Shown here in pieces: positions 25,710 to 34,195 of a stretch of DNA of 49,729 bases. Within the stretch, counting starts at the first letter, position 1. Every line of letters begins with the position of its first letter. Position numbers and translations under genes: made by a program. Origin of the DNA: an uncultured Bifidobacterium sp. (GTDB taxonomy: Bacteria > Actinomycetota > Actinomycetes > Actinomycetales > Bifidobacteriaceae). The stretch covers positions 1 through 49,729 of the forward strand of contig NZ_CALYOY010000014.1 in NCBI RefSeq assembly GCF_945269915.1, given 5' to 3'. Below the pieces are notes generated by a model. The model was not told the origin of the DNA. It worked only from the letters and a program-made list of their open reading frames with translations, and did not search any database.

Positions 25710-27236
25710 TCAGAGATCAGCTTCATCCTTGTCATCGGCCGGATGGGGGGTCATGTAGATTCTGAAGTCCTCATCCTCAGGAACCGTGGAGGTGTTGATC
25801 CGATCGTCGGGAACCCGGTGGTAGGAAACCGTACCGTAGGCGGGCACCTCAACCAGCCTCCACTTGGCCCCTTCGCCATTGATGCCCAACGCCGCCTGTA
25901 TGGGGGCACCGGTCGGATTGTAGAGGATGACACTGATTTCATCACTCCCACGGACGAAGGCCACCGAGCCAAGTCCACCCCTGCGCCCATCGACCGTGTA
26001 CGATGTGGAGGCAGCCCTGCGGGCGCCCACCGGCACATCCTGGCCGTAGTTGCGCAGCATGTAGTACTCCAGGTTCCTCTTGACCTTGCCGGTCCCCGAA
26101 TCAATCGTGATGACACCGCGACGCCCCAGAGTCTTGGCCCAGCTGGGCAGGCCACGCTCGTCCAGGGCCAGGTTCCACAGATCGATCATGCCTACACCTT
26201 GACGGACCAGTCCTGTACCGATCTCACCGAACATGACATGGCTGGCCTCTTCAACGGTTTCGTCCAGCATGCAGCGGCGTTCACTCATGACGCCCCTCCA
26301 CTGGGGGAACTGGCGGGTCCCGTTGAAGACCCACTGGGGCAACCCGGAATAGGTATGGAAGGCAACACCGGCGAAGCTGAGCGACTCGGTTGGGGTCATG
26401 TATTCGCTGACGGCTCGTGAAAAGAACCTCAGCCCGTCATCACCGAAGAAAATCTCCACATCAGGGAAGCTGCGGTCCAGGGCCGGACGCAGATAGTCGA
26501 CCCCCCAGCGTGTGAGCTCCTCCGGAGTCCAGGTGGTCATGGGCCAGCCTGGGTTGTTGGAGGGCTCGTTTTGTATGGTCACGGCTGCAATCGGAATACC
26601 CAGATCACGGTACGCCTCGATGAACCTGACGAAGTACTGGGCGTAGACGAAATCAACCTTGTCTCTGTTCCGGTAGCCGTTGCCACAGTATTCACCCAGA
26701 CGCAGCCGCCCTGCCCCCTCGAGCCGGTTACTGCTCTTCATCCATGCCGGTGCGGTCCAGGGCGAGGCCAGGATGCGGATACCCGGATTGATGGCCATGA
26801 TCTCCTGAAGGACCGGCACCACGTACTTCATATCCTTGGTGGCATCGGGAGCACCGGGCTCCCCCTCACCGATGGAGAAGTGGTTCAAAGCGGCATCGGT
26901 CGCCACACCCTCAGGCAGGTCATCATAGGAGTAGTAGCGCTGGCTGGAGAAGTCGCAGGAACCAATGCAGATACGCAGGGTGGAAAATCCCCCCTGAGCC
27001 GGGTCGAACATCTCGGTCAGGATTTTGCTGCGCTGCTCGGCATTCATGCTGGTCATGAACAGGTAAGCGCTGGAGTCGGTCAGGGCCGCCCCCGCGCCTT
27101 CCCAGAGCTGGTACTGCCGGGTCGGATCCACCTGCACCGGTACGGCCTCACCAGGGGTGCCGACCGTACCCGGGGCCTCCATGGGTTGCCGCCGTTGGGA
27201 CAGGTCGCCTGAAGTGATCGTCCATAATTCCTTCAT
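25710..27236 (-). CDS. Glycoside hydrolase family 30 protein (first paralogue)
   Basis: A 508-residue retaining beta-glycosidase of the GH30 (glucosylceramidase-like) type. A (beta/alpha)8 barrel occupies roughly 40-420, with WEGAGAALTDSSAY, STLRICIGSCDFS and SPWTAPAWMKSS. The acid/base glutamate is in TIQNEPSNN, and a likely nucleophile glutamate is in CMLDET. A beta-sandwich part with GGLGSVAFVRG and ILYNPTG follows. There is no signal peptide, so it acts inside the cell on imported glycosides. Substrate may be a beta-glucoside, beta-xyloside or beta-1,6-linked sugar; the subfamily cannot be fixed by eye. GAGG precedes the ATG. It lies 73 bases downstream of a close paralogue. Confidence 0.88.
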   Translation of the reverse strand: MKELWTITSGDLSQRRQPMEAPGTVGTPGEAVPVQVDPTRQYQLWEGAGAALTDSSAYLFMTSMNAEQRSKILTEMFDPAQGGFSTLRICIGSCDFSSQRYYSYDDLPEGVATDAALNHFSIGEGEPGAPDATKDMKYVVPVLQEIMAINPGIRILASPWTAPAWMKSSNRLEGAGRLRLGEYCGNGYRNRDKVDFVYAQYFVRFIEAYRDLGIPIAAVTIQNEPSNNPGWPMTTWTPEELTRWGVDYLRPALDRSFPDVEIFFGDDGLRFFSRAVSEYMTPTESLSFAGVAFHTYSGLPQWVFNGTRQFPQWRGVMSERRCMLDETVEEASHVMFGEIGTGLVRQGVGMIDLWNLALDERGLPSWAKTLGRRGVITIDSGTGKVKRNLEYYMLRNYGQDVPVGARRAASTSYTVDGRRGGLGSVAFVRGSDEISVILYNPTGAPIQAALGINGEGAKWRLVEVPAYGTVSYHRVPDDRINTSTVPEDEDFRIYMTPHPADDKDEADL

Positions 27237-27309
27237 CTATACCTCGTTTCGCGCATATCCAAGACTGCCGCCGATGGGTTTCCAGGGCTGCCGTACCGCC
27301 CGATCCCTG

Positions 27310-28854
27310 TCAGGACTTGCCCGGAGCCTTGTCCTCCATGAGGTCGGAAGCACGGATATCCAAATCGAACTCTTCGTCTTCCGGAACGGATGACCTGTTG
27401 ATCCGCGGATTATCCGACTGATGCATCGTGACCGTCCCCCAGGCGGGGACCGAGACAACCTGCCAGCGATTGCCCCACCCATTGACGGTGACGGCCGCCT
27501 GAATCGGAGTACCGGTCGGATTGTAAATGTGCGCACTGATGGACCCATCGGGGGCCATGAAAGCCACCGAACCCAATCCTCCACTCCACCCGTCGGGAGT
27601 GTAATTACTGGACTCGATGACTGTGGAACCCGGTTCCACATCCTGGCCGAAGGCCCTGAGCATGAAGTACTCGAGGTTACGGCGGACCTTGCCCGTAGTG
27701 TGGTCAATGGTGACGACACCTCGACGACCGTCCGCACCGATCTGGTTGGGCAGGCCACGCTCATCCAGGGCCATGTTCCAGAGGGTGATGAAGGATTCAC
27801 CGTTTCGGACCAGCCAGTTGCCGATCACTCCAGACATGATGTGTGCCGCGTCTTCGGGCGTCTCTTCGAGCATGCACCGACGCTCGGTCATCCCGTAGAT
27901 CCATTGGGGATAGACCCTGGTGGCCCTGGGAAGACTGGTGTAATCATCGTCATATACATGAAGGGTGAGGCCGTCGATGGAACCTGCCTGGGCTGGGCTG
28001 ACATCCTGGTCGACCGGGCCGGTAAGGCAGTGGCCGGAATCGTCGTTGATGAATATCTTTAGCTGCGGGTGGTTCCGATCCAAGGCCGGACGCAGGAACC
28101 TGTGGGCGAAGTCCGCCTGTTGGGCAAGTGTCCAGGTCATGGCTGGCCAGGGAGCCGCATTGGATGGTTCGTTCTGTACAGTGACCGCCCAGATGGGAAT
28201 CCCCAAAGCCTCCATCTCATCCACATACCTGGCGAAATACCGGGCATAGACACCTTCGATGGAGTCCTCCAGGGGATCGTATCCGTTGCCTGTCCACTCA
28301 TTGAATCGAAGATGACCGCCCTGGCAGAGATGTCCAGTGTTCTTCATCCATGCTGGAGCGCTCCAGGGGGAGGCGATGATCCTCACGGCCGGATTGATGG
28401 AGAGAATCTCCTTGACCACCGGAATGATGTACTTGAAATCCTTGGTGGCTTCTGGCGTTCCAGGCTCACCCTCACCCAAGGAGAAATGCTTCAGGTCCCT
28501 GTCATGGTCCCCATAGGGGATGTCGTCATACGTATAGTAGGGCTGAGAAGAGGGTTCACAGGAACCCAGAGGGATGCGGATGCACGAGAAACCGGCCCGC
28601 TCAGGATTGAACATGTCGTCCAACATGGCGTGGCGTTGTTCCTCGGACTGGCTCCCCCAAATCAACGAGGCTGCCGCATCGGTGATGGCGGCCCCGGCAC
28701 CCAGCCAGGGCTGGTGCGGCTGACTCGGGTCAATGATGATCGGAGTCGCTTCACCTGGGGTATCCGAAATTTCGGGTGAATCAAGGGGACGCCGCCGATC
28801 CGACAGGTCTCCTGGCGTTACCGTCCAATACTGATTGGCGAACATGCGCGTCAT
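27310..28854 (-). CDS. Glycoside hydrolase family 30 protein (second paralogue)
   Basis: About 514 residues and clearly homologous end to end with its downstream neighbour, starting with YWTVTPGDLSDRR where the neighbour has LWTITSGDLSQRR. It shows WLGAGAAITDAAA, CIRIPLGSCEPS, SPWSAPAWMKNT, acid/base VQNEPSNA and the nucleophile region CMLEET. No signal peptide is present. Of three close ATGs (28866, 28854, 28845), 28854 fits the GAGGAG at about 28859-28864 best, because the first ATG overlaps that site. The divergence between the two copies suggests split substrates and not a fresh duplication. A promoter with a palindrome lies about 70-100 bases upstream. Confidence 0.87.
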   Translation of the reverse strand: MTRMFANQYWTVTPGDLSDRRRPLDSPEISDTPGEATPIIIDPSQPHQPWLGAGAAITDAAASLIWGSQSEEQRHAMLDDMFNPERAGFSCIRIPLGSCEPSSQPYYTYDDIPYGDHDRDLKHFSLGEGEPGTPEATKDFKYIIPVVKEILSINPAVRIIASPWSAPAWMKNTGHLCQGGHLRFNEWTGNGYDPLEDSIEGVYARYFARYVDEMEALGIPIWAVTVQNEPSNAAPWPAMTWTLAQQADFAHRFLRPALDRNHPQLKIFINDDSGHCLTGPVDQDVSPAQAGSIDGLTLHVYDDDYTSLPRATRVYPQWIYGMTERRCMLEETPEDAAHIMSGVIGNWLVRNGESFITLWNMALDERGLPNQIGADGRRGVVTIDHTTGKVRRNLEYFMLRAFGQDVEPGSTVIESSNYTPDGWSGGLGSVAFMAPDGSISAHIYNPTGTPIQAAVTVNGWGNRWQVVSVPAWGTVTMHQSDNPRINRSSVPEDEEFDLDIRASDLMEDKAPGKS

Positions 28855-28918
28855 TGCACTCCTCATTTATCATCTGCCTGAACAGCGAAATCAGGACAGA
28901 AATCGAACACACAGCGGT

Positions 28919-28955
28919 ATAGTAACATATTCAATCATTAACATTCAATTTGAAT
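28919..28955 (-). promoter_or_regulatory. promoter and candidate operator of the GH30 pair
   Basis: On the minus strand, TTGAAT (complement of 28943-28948) and TACTAT (complement of 28919-28924) are 18 bases apart, a good sigma-70-type promoter. The -35 box lies within a perfect 13-base palindrome, ATTCAATTTGAAT at 28943-28955, a natural place for a repressor to block transcription. The regulator is unknown. Confidence 0.5.
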
Positions 28956-29220
28956 CAGAAACAATCACTACTATTCCTGGTTACCGTCCACGTGGAGTTC
29001 AGGGAGCCGCTCATGTCCGGCACTACTTGGATCGCCTGCGGAAGATGGCAACAAGACGAAAGCAGACAGGATGGAGTTTGCAAGACCCACAATCAAAGTG
29101 TGCGGCAAGACCGGCGGATCATCGAAGGCATCCAGCCCGTCCGATACGTCTCCAAAGGAGCTTGGACGAATCCGCACAGTACTCTCTTGGGCAGATTCTC
29201 AGAGGCAGCACATGGTAAGT
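28956..29220. other. gene-poor stretch upstream of the GH30 pair
   Basis: About 265 bases between the GH30 promoter and the rplL terminator. Short frames cross it on both strands, but none has a ribosome binding site or recognisable protein sequence. It may be decayed coding DNA or spacer; I see no RNA gene or repeat in it. Confidence 0.4.
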
Positions 29221-29258
29221 AAAAACCCCAAGCCATGAGCATGCCATGACAAGGGGTT
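29221..29258 (-). terminator. terminator after rplL
   Basis: On the minus strand AACCCC pairs with GGGGTT, with additional imperfect pairing inside (GCCATG with CATGAC), followed by TTTTTAC, a good U tract. It lies about 35 bases after the rplL stop. Confidence 0.8.
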
Positions 29259-29292
29259 AAGCAGTTCAGACGGCTCCCGGAGGAGCCGGCAA

Positions 29293-29673
29293 TCACTTGA
29301 GCTCGACGGTGGCGCCGGCCTCTTCCAGCTGGGACTTCGCCTTGTCGGCGTCCTCCTTCTTGGCACCTTCCAGGACGGGCTTGGGGGCACCGTCGACCAG
29401 GGCCTTGGCCTCGGCCAGACCCAGGTTGGTGATGGCACGGACGGCCTTGATGACCTGGATCTTCTTGTCGCCAACGGCAGAGAGGACGACATCGAACTCG
29501 GTCTTCTCCTCAGCGGCCGGAGCGGCGGCACCTGGGGCGGCGGCGACGGCTGCCACGGGGGCGGCGGCCTCAACGTCGAACTCGTCCTCGAACTTCTTGA
29601 CGAAGTCGGACAGCTCGACCAGGGTCATTTCCTTGAACGCGTCAATGAGCTCATCAGCAGAGAGCTTAGCCAT
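29293..29673 (-). CDS. rplL: 50S ribosomal protein L7/L12
   Basis: A 126-residue stalk protein that recruits translation factors. The N-terminal dimerisation helix pair ([25 protein letters not shown]) leads to an Ala/Pro-rich hinge near 38-55 and the C-terminal factor-binding domain ([20 protein letters not shown] onward, with [16 protein letters not shown]). Length and order are normal. It follows rplJ by 103 bases and ends at a U-tailed hairpin. Confidence 0.98.
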   Translation of the reverse strand: MAKLSADELIDAFKEMTLVELSDFVKKFEDEFDVEAAAPVAAVAAAPGAAAPAAEEKTEFDVVLSAVGDKKIQVIKAVRAITNLGLAEAKALVDGAPKPVLEGAKKEDADKAKSQLEEAGATVELK

Positions 29674-29776
29674 GATGGCTTCCTTTCATTTGTGGCAACC
29701 GGTTTGTCTGGTCGACCGGTCACCGAACATCCTTATATTCTTCATGCTGCATGGGTCAGGGCCGAGGCCCTTGGCC

Positions 29777-30298
29777 TCACGCCGCCTTTTCCTGCTTCTC
29801 GCGCAGTGCGTCGAACGTACGCACAGCCTTGGTGGGCATGGCGACGAAGAGGTTGGCGGCCTTGGACATGGTGCCCTTGAGCGCGCCCGCCATCTTGGAA
29901 AGCAGGACCTCGCGAGATTCCAGATCCGCAATCTTCTTCATGGCATCGGCATCGACAACGGCTCCGTCAATGAAGCCACCCTTGATGACCAGTGCCTTGT
30001 TCTCCTTGGCGAAATCACGCAGCGTCTTGGCAGCTTCGACGTAATCACCCTTGACGAAGGTGATGGCGCAGGGACCGGCGAGCATCTCATTGAGACCCTC
30101 GATGCCGGCCTCTCCGGCTGCAATACGGGCGAGCGTGTTCTTCGCCACGGCGTAGGAAGTATCGCGGCCTAGTCTGTTCCGCAGGTCGCCGACCTGCGGA
30201 ACACTGAGCCCGCGGTACTCGGTGAGGATGATCGCGTCGGCTTCACGGAACTTGTCCGTCAGCCTGGCGACAACCTCTTCCTTTTCGGGCCTTTTCAT
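29777..30298 (-). CDS. rplJ: 50S ribosomal protein L10
   Basis: A 173-residue protein that anchors L7/L12 dimers to 23S rRNA. It starts MKRPEKEEVVARL and shows AIILTEYRGLSVPQVGDLR, KNTLARIAAGE and GPCAITFV; the C-terminal helix binds the stalk dimers. The ATG at 30298 has GGAAGGA before it; the longer open frame upstream lies in the leader RNA. L10 with L7/L12 normally represses its own translation through the leader, which is visible upstream. The gene pair here is flanked by glycosidase genes and not by rplKA. Confidence 0.97.
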   Translation of the reverse strand: MKRPEKEEVVARLTDKFREADAIILTEYRGLSVPQVGDLRNRLGRDTSYAVAKNTLARIAAGEAGIEGLNEMLAGPCAITFVKGDYVEAAKTLRDFAKENKALVIKGGFIDGAVVDADAMKKIADLESREVLLSKMAGALKGTMSKAANLFVAMPTKAVRTFDALREKQEKAA

Positions 30299-30489
30299 GG
30301 CGTTCCTTCCTGAGTAGACCATGGCAAGGTCGGCTTCGCGGGTCAGGGCAAGAAAAAAGCCCTGCACACAGGCAGAGCGGGTACGGAACATCAAAAAGGA
30401 CTGTTCGAAAACTCAACCTGTGCTGGCTCGGTCAACCGGACTTAGGGAATCTGACGATTCCGACCAACGGTCTTTGGTGTACGTCGGCA
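30299..30489 (-). promoter_or_regulatory. ribosomal protein L10 leader (autoregulatory RNA)
   Basis: About 185 bases of untranslated leader precede rplJ. Near its 5' end the minus-strand RNA reads CCAAAGACCGTTGGTCG, matching from memory the conserved core of L10 leaders in Gram-positive bacteria. Nearer the gene, CAGGGC and GCCCTG flank a T-rich loop (TTTTTTCTT) at about 30345-30365. L10(L12)4 binding is expected to adjust rplJL expression. The assignment rests on position and the core motif. Confidence 0.7.
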
Positions 30490-30518
30490 ACTATAGCGGA
30501 TATCGCGGACTATGACAA
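30490..30518 (-). promoter_or_regulatory. promoter of rplJ-rplL
   Basis: On the minus strand TTGTCA (complement of 30513-30518) and TATAGT (complement of 30490-30495) are separated by exactly 17 bases, close to the sigma-70 consensus. Transcription would start near 30483, giving the L10 leader. It begins only 24 bases after the preceding glycosidase gene ends. Confidence 0.75.
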
Positions 30519-30541
30519 ATCGACCCTGTCTGTGATACTGC

Positions 30542-33259
30542 TCATACCAAGCCGGCTGTGATGACATGATTGCCTGGCAACAAGCCCTCAAAGATAATAC
30601 AGCCCACTGGGCAGTGCACCCCGGCAACAACCTCATTTTCCCCAAGCAGACGGGCACCCCGGCGGGAACCGTCCAGTTCAACATCCACGCTTCGGCCCTG
30701 GGGCTGACCAATCAATCGCGGCAGGACCACTGTAGCCCCGCTCCCGGCAGGAACGGTCAAACTCAGTCGTATGCCTTCTGTCTGCGTACTGCCCTGGTCC
30801 GAATGAACGGCCCCATGCAGACTGTACGTCGCATGGATATCCCCCCTGCAAGTCGGCATTACGATAGCAGCATCGCGTATCATACCTGGTTGGGGAATAC
30901 AGGCGAAATTACGGAAACCCGGCTCTATGGGCTTAATTCCGATGAGCCCCTCCGCCAGAAGATGAAGCGGGGATGCCGCCCAGGGGTGGGAATAAGTCGT
31001 ATTCGGTTTGATTGCAGGATCCCAAGCCTCCATGGTGCCACCGGCCCCCTGGTCAATCATGTGCTTCCAGGTATGCGTCCCCGTCTCTGCTCCGAGCAGC
31101 GAATCGGCATCGGCACCCATCCCCTGTTTGTATAGACCCTGCAGATAGACCACAGCCGTATAGACACTGCACCTCATGCCACGCCGACGAAGATACTTTC
31201 CAGATGATATTGCGTGCTCACGGGAAGGGTCTGCAAAGGCCAAGGAGAAAGCTGAGGCATGCAGGCTGTGGTGACCTATCTGCTTGCCATGGGGCCCTGA
31301 ATCAAGCCCATCCACGTATGCTCCCAGCTCAGGATCATACAGATACCGATCTATGGCAACCCGCATGGCGGCAGATATATCCGCCATCGCCTTGGCATCA
31401 CCGTTGTGCCCGAGTGCCCGGGCCAGTTCGGACATATCACGGTACGCCTGGGAAGACAAGGCATTGACAATGGTATTGACATGTCCGAAGACAAAGCCAT
31501 CGCGCTCCGTCGGCGGCCAGTCCACCAAATCACCATCCAGCCGACTGGACTCACCGGGGTCCTTGACAACCAAGCAACTCTGCCGATCCAGATACTGATT
31601 CGGCAACAAGGAGCACAATTCGCCATATAGTCTGCAGGCCTGGTCAAGGTCTCCCGTCTGCATCCACGAGTCATGAACGGCCAGGATCGAATACAGAGGC
31701 CACTCGGTGGGCCAGGTCCTGTTCCTGATCAGATACTCCAAGGAGTACCGCCCCAAAGCGGGGGCATCATCCAATGCCAGATGGGCCGACTGCTGAATCC
31801 AGGCATCGGCTTCGTAAGGTGCACGCTCTCTGGTCCAGGAATCGACATACATGTTCCCGTTAAGACCCAGAATCGTATCACGACTCAGATTCCAGACGGC
31901 ATTGAGAACAGGATCGGAAGAGTCAAACGAGGCATGCGGGTCGTTGACCGGCGTGCTCAGACCAGCAGCCCTTATCGCTCCAACCACAGCATCCAGACTG
32001 GAAAGGTCACCAATCAGCTCAACATATCTGAAAACCCTGATACCCCAGGTTTCGATACGATTATGCCCCGCCTTCAAGTGCCAATCATCGGCATACGTAT
32101 TCGAAGTATTCAAATGGTATTTGACATGGCAGGAATTCTCCTTGACCTCACCATATCTAATCTTCAAAGTGACGGGGCGCACCAGGTCGATATCCAACTG
32201 CATCCCGCCCATGAGCACACGGCCGAAATCCAACACGACCGAGTTCCTTCCAACCATCTGCACATCGACCGGATGCACTGGAACCACCCTTGGAGCATCC
32301 ACCGGCGAAGCCAGATACTCCTGGAACTCAGGCCTTATCTCCGCGCTTGTCCAGGACCCATCGTCAATAGCGGGATCCGAAAGGTCATCCGGGTAGGCCT
32401 CAGAACGGATGTTTTCGACCGGAGCCATGTAATACTGTGTTCCTATGGATCCGGATTCCGGGAAAGCACAAGAACCGTCCTTTCCTTTCCAGCTTTGGTC
32501 ACTGCCGTAATGGCGCAATTCGCCATCGGCAAAGCAGACATCGAGCTGAGCCGCAAAACGGTGATCCTCACGTGTGTAAGCTATGACCCCGATAGCGTTG
32601 ACCTCGCCAGAGCGAAGCTGACTCGTGACGTCATACCCGTCATAGCGCACCTCGTTCCTGACGGGAAAGACCGGGCCACACCCGAGAAACTCGCTGTTGA
32701 GCCATATGCGATAGACAAACTGCCGCGATGGGGCGGTCGATGACGCAGTGACACTGAGCGTAGCCCATCGTATGGGCCTGTCCGGCAGGCGAATGCTGGT
32801 GCGAAGAAAGGCCCAATCCGGCGGATTCTCATCCCGGGCAGAGGCGGTGGCCCAGATCGGTTGGGCCGACCATCGAGTTCCCGGCCCTGTACCGAAGGTC
32901 ATGGGGGCGCTGGTCGCAACGACTTGGAGGCCATCCTCAAGAACGACCACGGCCCAATATCGCCGTGACGGGCCCATGGGAATGTCATGTAAGCGTATTT
33001 GCCCCGATCCGCTGAACGGGATGGATTCACTTCTCCAAAGGAGGCCATTATCGGATACATCAAGACTGGCCGAGACGGCCACATGCATTCTCAATGACCC
33101 GACACGGAAAGGCAACTCCCCTTCCACCCGCCAGCGAAGAACCGGAATGGAGTACGCCTCCAGATTCACCGGTGCCAAACGGTCATTCAGCAAAACCTTG
33201 ATGGAGAATTCCGGCAAATGTTCAACTGTTGTATCGGTTGACAGTCGACCAGCTGACAT
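30542..33259 (-). CDS. Glycoside hydrolase family 78 alpha-L-rhamnosidase
   Basis: A 905-residue inverting alpha-L-rhamnosidase. N-terminal beta-sandwich domains (roughly 15-420) show WRVEGELP and RYWAVVVLEDG (usually RYYWRV-like) and VLDFGRVLMGGMQL. The (alpha/alpha)6 catalytic barrel begins about 450 and carries VDSWTRERAPYEADAWIQ, with the general-acid glutamate region, and later GAGGTMEAWDPAIKPNTTYSHPW, with the general-base glutamate. A C-terminal beta domain follows. There is no signal peptide, so hydrolysis is intracellular. It is the last gene of an operon with a sugar ABC transporter and a DUF624 protein, separated from the latter by 14 bases. Likely substrates are rhamnosyl glycosides taken up by that transporter. 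Confidence 0.9.
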   Translation of the reverse strand: MSAGRLSTDTTVEHLPEFSIKVLLNDRLAPVNLEAYSIPVLRWRVEGELPFRVGSLRMHVAVSASLDVSDNGLLWRSESIPFSGSGQIRLHDIPMGPSRRYWAVVVLEDGLQVVATSAPMTFGTGPGTRWSAQPIWATASARDENPPDWAFLRTSIRLPDRPIRWATLSVTASSTAPSRQFVYRIWLNSEFLGCGPVFPVRNEVRYDGYDVTSQLRSGEVNAIGVIAYTREDHRFAAQLDVCFADGELRHYGSDQSWKGKDGSCAFPESGSIGTQYYMAPVENIRSEAYPDDLSDPAIDDGSWTSAEIRPEFQEYLASPVDAPRVVPVHPVDVQMVGRNSVVLDFGRVLMGGMQLDIDLVRPVTLKIRYGEVKENSCHVKYHLNTSNTYADDWHLKAGHNRIETWGIRVFRYVELIGDLSSLDAVVGAIRAAGLSTPVNDPHASFDSSDPVLNAVWNLSRDTILGLNGNMYVDSWTRERAPYEADAWIQQSAHLALDDAPALGRYSLEYLIRNRTWPTEWPLYSILAVHDSWMQTGDLDQACRLYGELCSLLPNQYLDRQSCLVVKDPGESSRLDGDLVDWPPTERDGFVFGHVNTIVNALSSQAYRDMSELARALGHNGDAKAMADISAAMRVAIDRYLYDPELGAYVDGLDSGPHGKQIGHHSLHASAFSLAFADPSREHAISSGKYLRRRGMRCSVYTAVVYLQGLYKQGMGADADSLLGAETGTHTWKHMIDQGAGGTMEAWDPAIKPNTTYSHPWAASPLHLLAEGLIGIKPIEPGFRNFACIPQPGMIRDAAIVMPTCRGDIHATYSLHGAVHSDQGSTQTEGIRLSLTVPAGSGATVVLPRLIGQPQGRSVDVELDGSRRGARLLGENEVVAGVHCPVGCIIFEGLLPGNHVITAGLV

Positions 33260-33273
33260 ATCTCATCGGCTCC

Positions 33274-34113
33274 CTATTGTTTGAAATCTGCGAGTGGGGA
33301 AGATCCCTGTACATCACCCTGCTCCTGTGGCCTATACAGGGCAATGATGTGTTTATCCCCGCTTTCGCGCGCCATCTGCACCAAAAAAGAATTGGCCTGC
33401 CAACGGGCCGAACCCCAGATGATATATCCGATGAGCCCTGTAACCAGAAGAGCCACCAGTATCGGAAAACGAGCAAGCCCCCAAATATAGCCGGCCCCTG
33501 CAAGAACACTGATAAGAAGCATGTACCACCGTCGCACGGAAAGAAGCACTGCATTCCGTATCGTCGGCCACAGTTTCGCCTTGGGGTACTCTACCACCAA
33601 AACCAAAGCAACGAAACAGGCCTGTATCAACAGGACCACACAGCTGACCATTGGAGGCACTATAAAAATGCTCCATTTGAAAGCCGCCACGATTTGAATA
33701 TCGTACATCAGACAGAAGCATACAAAGGCCAAGGGGAGAGTCGTTACCCACGAGCGGATGGCAAGATGCATGTAAGCTCGCCAAAACGGGATGAAGATAC
33801 GGTTACTGCCAAGTTCGATGTACGGCTTCGCAATCCAGTCCGGCAGCGTTTCCCCTTGATTGAATACTGACTCGATCAGGTTTGAGCGGATTTTACCGTT
33901 GCGAGATGACAGCGACGGACAATCACGGAAACTTGCGAACATGGCGGCGAATCCTGGGGCGCTCAGGAAGAAAGTCGCCAGGTACAGCGGATAGTAGGTC
34001 AGGTCATGAACAAAGATCATGGCCAAAACCAAGGGTGCGGTCCCCGTCAGGGCGCACAGACCTATCTGCAATAATGCATAAACCGAGTTCACCGAATCGA
34101 TGAGAGCATGCAT
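33274..34113 (-). CDS. DUF624 (YesL-like) membrane protein
   Basis: About 279 residues with five or six hydrophobic segments (around 15-35, 42-65, 130-155, 160-185, 205-225, 228-245). The family is typically encoded beside CUT1 sugar transporters and polysaccharide-degradation genes, as YesL is; no biochemical role is established. The ATG at 34113 is chosen because GGAAGG lies 6 bases before it. It sits between the second permease and the rhamnosidase in one minus-strand operon, so it may help transporter assembly or stability. Confidence 0.82.
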   Translation of the reverse strand: MHALIDSVNSVYALLQIGLCALTGTAPLVLAMIFVHDLTYYPLYLATFFLSAPGFAAMFASFRDCPSLSSRNGKIRSNLIESVFNQGETLPDWIAKPYIELGSNRIFIPFWRAYMHLAIRSWVTTLPLAFVCFCLMYDIQIVAAFKWSIFIVPPMVSCVVLLIQACFVALVLVVEYPKAKLWPTIRNAVLLSVRRWYMLLISVLAGAGYIWGLARFPILVALLVTGLIGYIIWGSARWQANSFLVQMARESGDKHIIALYRPQEQGDVQGSSPLADFKQ

Positions 34114-34195
34114 GGCATGCCTTCCACCCGATTGTCCCGCTCGCGATGATTGCATAATCACCCGCTTCTCCTGGCGAGGACACCTGCCAAATACA

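Noticed and set aside
25483..25735. Several 60-75 residue frames between the FHA gene and the first GH30
   Set aside because: They overlap the terminator hairpin, lack ribosome binding sites and have no homology that I recognise.
28950..29222. Short plus-strand frame (about 90 residues) upstream of the GH30 genes
   Set aside because: No ribosome binding site, no recognisable family and no coupling to a neighbour.
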